From Catellatospora bangladeshensis (GTDB lineage: Bacteria > Actinomycetota > Actinomycetes > Mycobacteriales > Micromonosporaceae): a DNA stretch of 64,000 nucleotides. Positions 62,124 through 64,000 of the stretch are shown here, piece after piece. How positions within the stretch are numbered: the stretch's first letter is position 1; every line of letters starts with the position of its first letter. Under the pieces are notes generated by a model that saw nothing but the letters and a program-made list of their open reading frames with translations, was not told the DNA's origin and did not search any database. The stretch is taken from positions 27,861 through 91,860 of the forward strand of contig NZ_BONF01000003.1 of the NCBI RefSeq assembly GCF_016862575.1. Direction: 5' to 3'. The translations under genes and the position numbers were made by a program.

Positions 62124-63431
62124 GTGGGACGTGCCTCGGGTGGTGGCGCGCCGAAGGGCTTCGGGCCGGACGGCGACGATTCCGGCTGCCCGTTCCTGCA
62201 CATCGACATGGACGCGTTCTTCGCCTCGGTGGAGGTGCGCAGGCGTCCTGAGCTGCGCGGGCTCCCGGTGGTGGTGGGTGGCACGGGCGGCCGCGGCGTC
62301 GTCTCCTCGGCCAGCTACGAAGCGCGGGAGTACGGCGTGCGCAGCGCCATGCCCACCGCGATGGCACGGGCGCGCTGCCCGCAGGCGATCTTCATCCCGC
62401 CCGACATGGAGGCGTACGCGCAGGCGTCCCGGGCCGTGATGGCGGTGTTCCGCGACATCACGCCGCTGGTCGAGCCGCTGTCGGTGGACGAGGCGTTCCT
62501 CGACGTGTCGGGCAGCCGCCGCCTGTTCGGCCGGCCCGCCGAGATCGCCGCGCTGATCCGCCGCCGCATCGCCGAAGAGCAGCAGCTGACCTGCTCGATC
62601 GGGGTCGCGCCGAACAAGTTCCTGGCCAAGCTCGGCTCGACCCGGGCCAAGCCGGACGGCCTGCTGGTGATCCCGGCGGACCGGGCGCTGAAGTTCCTGC
62701 ACCCGCTGCCGGTCTCGGTGCTGTGGGGCGTCGGCGAGCGCACCGAGGAGTCGCTGCGCCGGCTGGGCATGCGCACCGTCGCCGACGTGGCGCACGCCGG
62801 GCCGGGCCTGCTGCGCGCGGCGGTGGGCCAGGCCATGGCCGCGCACCTGCACGAGCTGGCCTGGGGGCGGGATCCGCGCCAGGTCAGCACGGAGCACCAG
62901 GAGAAGTCGATCGGGGCCGAGGTCACCTTCGACACCGACCTGGGCGATCCGGAGCAGCTGCGCAAGATGCTGCTGGCGCTGGCGCAGAAGGTCGCCGCGC
63001 GGGCCCGTGCCTCCGGCCAGGCCGGGCGCACCGTGTCGATCAAGGTGCGGTTCGCCGACTTCCGGACCATCTCCCGGTCCCGGACGCTGCCGGGCCCGAC
63101 CGACGTGGCGCACGAGATCATGTCGACCGCCTGGGAGCTGTTCGAGGCGGTGCGGGCGCAGCAGCGCATCCGCCTGGTGGGGGTGCGCCTGGAGGGGCTG
63201 CTGGCAGCGGAGGGGGCGGTGCGGCAGCTGGCCCTCGGCGAGGCGGAGGACGGCTGGCGGGAGGCCGAGGTGGCCAGTGATGCGGTCATCGCCCGGTTCG
63301 GCCGGGGAGCCGTCCGTCCGGCCAGTCTGCTCGGTACGACCCGGCGTTCTTCCGGCGCGGCCCGGCCTCTGCCACAAAATCCCGCTCCGGGCATGGTCGT
63401 CCCGCTTTCCGACCCGCCCACGCCCTCGTAG
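62124..63431 (+). CDS. dinB: DNA polymerase IV (Y-family)
   Basis: The protein is 435 aa. It is catalytically intact, unlike ImuB: FLHIDMDAFFASVE (first Asp pair), YEAREYGVRSAMP, LSVDEAFLDVSG (Asp-Glu), CSIGVAPNKFLAKLGS and the HhH GVGERTEESLRRLGMRTV. It performs low-fidelity translesion synthesis. TACCGT lies 6 nt before GTG 62124, so it is leaderless; no LexA box is seen there, which suggests constitutive or other control. A C-terminal tail of about 60 residues is disordered and lacks a clear QxxLF clamp motif, though VRQLALGEAE is the nearest. Confidence 0.95.
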   Translation: MGRASGGGAPKGFGPDGDDSGCPFLHIDMDAFFASVEVRRRPELRGLPVVVGGTGGRGVVSSASYEAREYGVRSAMPTAMARARCPQAIFIPPDMEAYAQASRAVMAVFRDITPLVEPLSVDEAFLDVSGSRRLFGRPAEIAALIRRRIAEEQQLTCSIGVAPNKFLAKLGSTRAKPDGLLVIPADRALKFLHPLPVSVLWGVGERTEESLRRLGMRTVADVAHAGPGLLRAAVGQAMAAHLHELAWGRDPRQVSTEHQEKSIGAEVTFDTDLGDPEQLRKMLLALAQKVAARARASGQAGRTVSIKVRFADFRTISRSRTLPGPTDVAHEIMSTAWELFEAVRAQQRIRLVGVRLEGLLAAEGAVRQLALGEAEDGWREAEVASDAVIARFGRGAVRPASLLGTTRRSSGAARPLPQNPAPGMVVPLSDPPTPS

Positions 63432-63559
63432 ACTGACGGGTAGCAGTCGTCCGGCTGCAACACGTATTCACGGTTTGGCGATCTTCTGCTGGGGAATCGG
63501 CGCCCTGTCGCACCCTCAGCACCAAGACCGCCCGACCTGGCGGACCGGGGAGGAGAGCC

Positions 63560-63946
63560 GTGCCGCTATCCGAGCACGAGCAGAGGCTGTTCGAGCAGAT
63601 CGAGCGGTCGCTGTCCGAAGACCCGAAGTTCGCTTCGGCCGTCCGCCACAGCGACCCGAAGTTCCACGCCCGCCGGCGCATCATCGTCTCCGCGGTGCTC
63701 ATCCTCGCCGGCCTCGGCCTGGTGGTGTACGGCGTCGCCGACAGCTCCAAGCTGTGGCTCGGGGTGGTCGGGTTCGTGCTGATGCTCGGCGCGGCGGCGT
63801 TCTGGATGCTGGCGCACAAGCGCAGCCAGACCGCCGAGCTGCGCTCCGTCGGCGGCACCGCGACCCGGCGGACCCGTCGCGGCAACGGCGGGGTCATCGA
63901 CCGCCTGGAGAACCGGTGGCGCGAGCGGGGCGACTTCGATCGCTGA
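63560..63946 (+). CDS. DUF3040 small membrane protein
   Basis: The protein is 128 aa. The conserved start MPLSEHEQRLFEQIERSLSEDPKFASAVRHSD defines DUF3040, followed by two TM helices (IIVSAVLILAGLGLVVYGVAD and LWLGVVGFVLMLGAAAFWML) and a basic tail. The family (Rv2169c in M. tuberculosis, from memory) sits just before the mraZ/dcw division cluster, so division genes probably follow beyond the right edge. The GTG start has GGGGAGGAGAG upstream. Role unknown. I see nothing gene-like in the last 54 bases. Confidence 0.9.
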   Translation: MPLSEHEQRLFEQIERSLSEDPKFASAVRHSDPKFHARRRIIVSAVLILAGLGLVVYGVADSSKLWLGVVGFVLMLGAAAFWMLAHKRSQTAELRSVGGTATRRTRRGNGGVIDRLENRWRERGDFDR

Positions 63947-64000
63947 TCCCGGCGCCGGTGGTGGGTGCCGGCCCGGAACAACCTGAACCACATGAGGCGG

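Noticed and set aside
53523..63377. A 9.8-kb open frame on the minus strand (more than 3200 codons)
   Set aside because: It is antisense to imuB, dnaE2, protease and other secure genes; its translation is low-complexity Arg/Gly/Pro/His, the usual product of high-GC third-position bias.

Overview
The window is a very GC-rich actinomycete chromosome segment, most likely from the Micromonosporaceae (Catellatospora/Actinoplanes/Micromonospora-like). The assignment rests on codon bias, many GTG starts and gene content. It also rests on a gene order that, from memory, follows the Mycobacterium tuberculosis Rv2191-Rv2169c neighbourhood: DEDD-exonuclease/UvrC-like fusion, pimB', fadD15, SRPBCC protein, PlsC acyltransferase, RNase AS, class II DAHP synthase, PknL-like kinase with its HTH substrate, mptA/B, polyprenyl synthase, MTHFR and a DUF3040 protein. 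No tRNA, rRNA, CRISPR array, transposase or prophage was seen.

Layout. 1-9 kb: rel (cut by the left edge), nuclease fusion, NYN protein, M48 protease, PimB' and a GCS2-type ligase. 9-14 kb: a four-gene minus-strand operon fadD15 - sensor kinase - response regulator - HIT protein. 14-20 kb: SRPBCC and Cys-motif proteins, glucokinase, an EEP hydrolase, a flavin monooxygenase coupled to a hydrolase-like protein, and PlsC. 20-32 kb: a giant zinc-ribbon/cyclase/AAA protein, a secreted GH5-CBM2 enzyme under a CebR-type box, a Crp regulator, an APH-fold pseudokinase, DUF1028, RNase AS, phosphofructokinase and proC. 32-47 kb: DAHP synthase, threonine aldolase, bacterioferritin and its ferredoxin, endonuclease IV, PASTA kinase, its HTH partner, split lycopene cyclase, MptB, a barnase-like RNase, GGPP synthase and an XRE regulator. 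47-51 kb: metF, a degenerate CDP-alcohol transferase, GNAT, YbaK and EamA. 51-58 kb: the SOS mutasome (HEPN protein, imuA', imuB, dnaE2) with LexA-type boxes. 58-64 kb: S1 protease, PASTA lipoprotein, methyltransferase, phosphodiesterase with an in-frame amber codon, DNA polymerase IV and DUF3040.

The most unusual feature is a set of short interspersed palindromes, ten copies in at least five sequence families. They have arms of 15-25 bp, mostly bounded by GATC, and loops of family-typical length and sequence. Most sit at gene borders. One pair lies inside the mptB coding sequence, keeps its frame open and appears to have lengthened an inter-helix loop by about 60 residues. One copy has become a 160-bp compound palindrome, and another borders a decaying 21-bp tandem repeat.

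Other points are the many starts preceded at 6-7 nt by a TANNNT hexamer (leaderless transcripts), and three enzyme-family proteins that have lost catalytic residues: an alpha/beta hydrolase without its nucleophile, an APH-fold protein without HGD/N/D, and a CDP-alcohol transferase with two of four Asp. All calls come from reading the sequence; no database search was possible.
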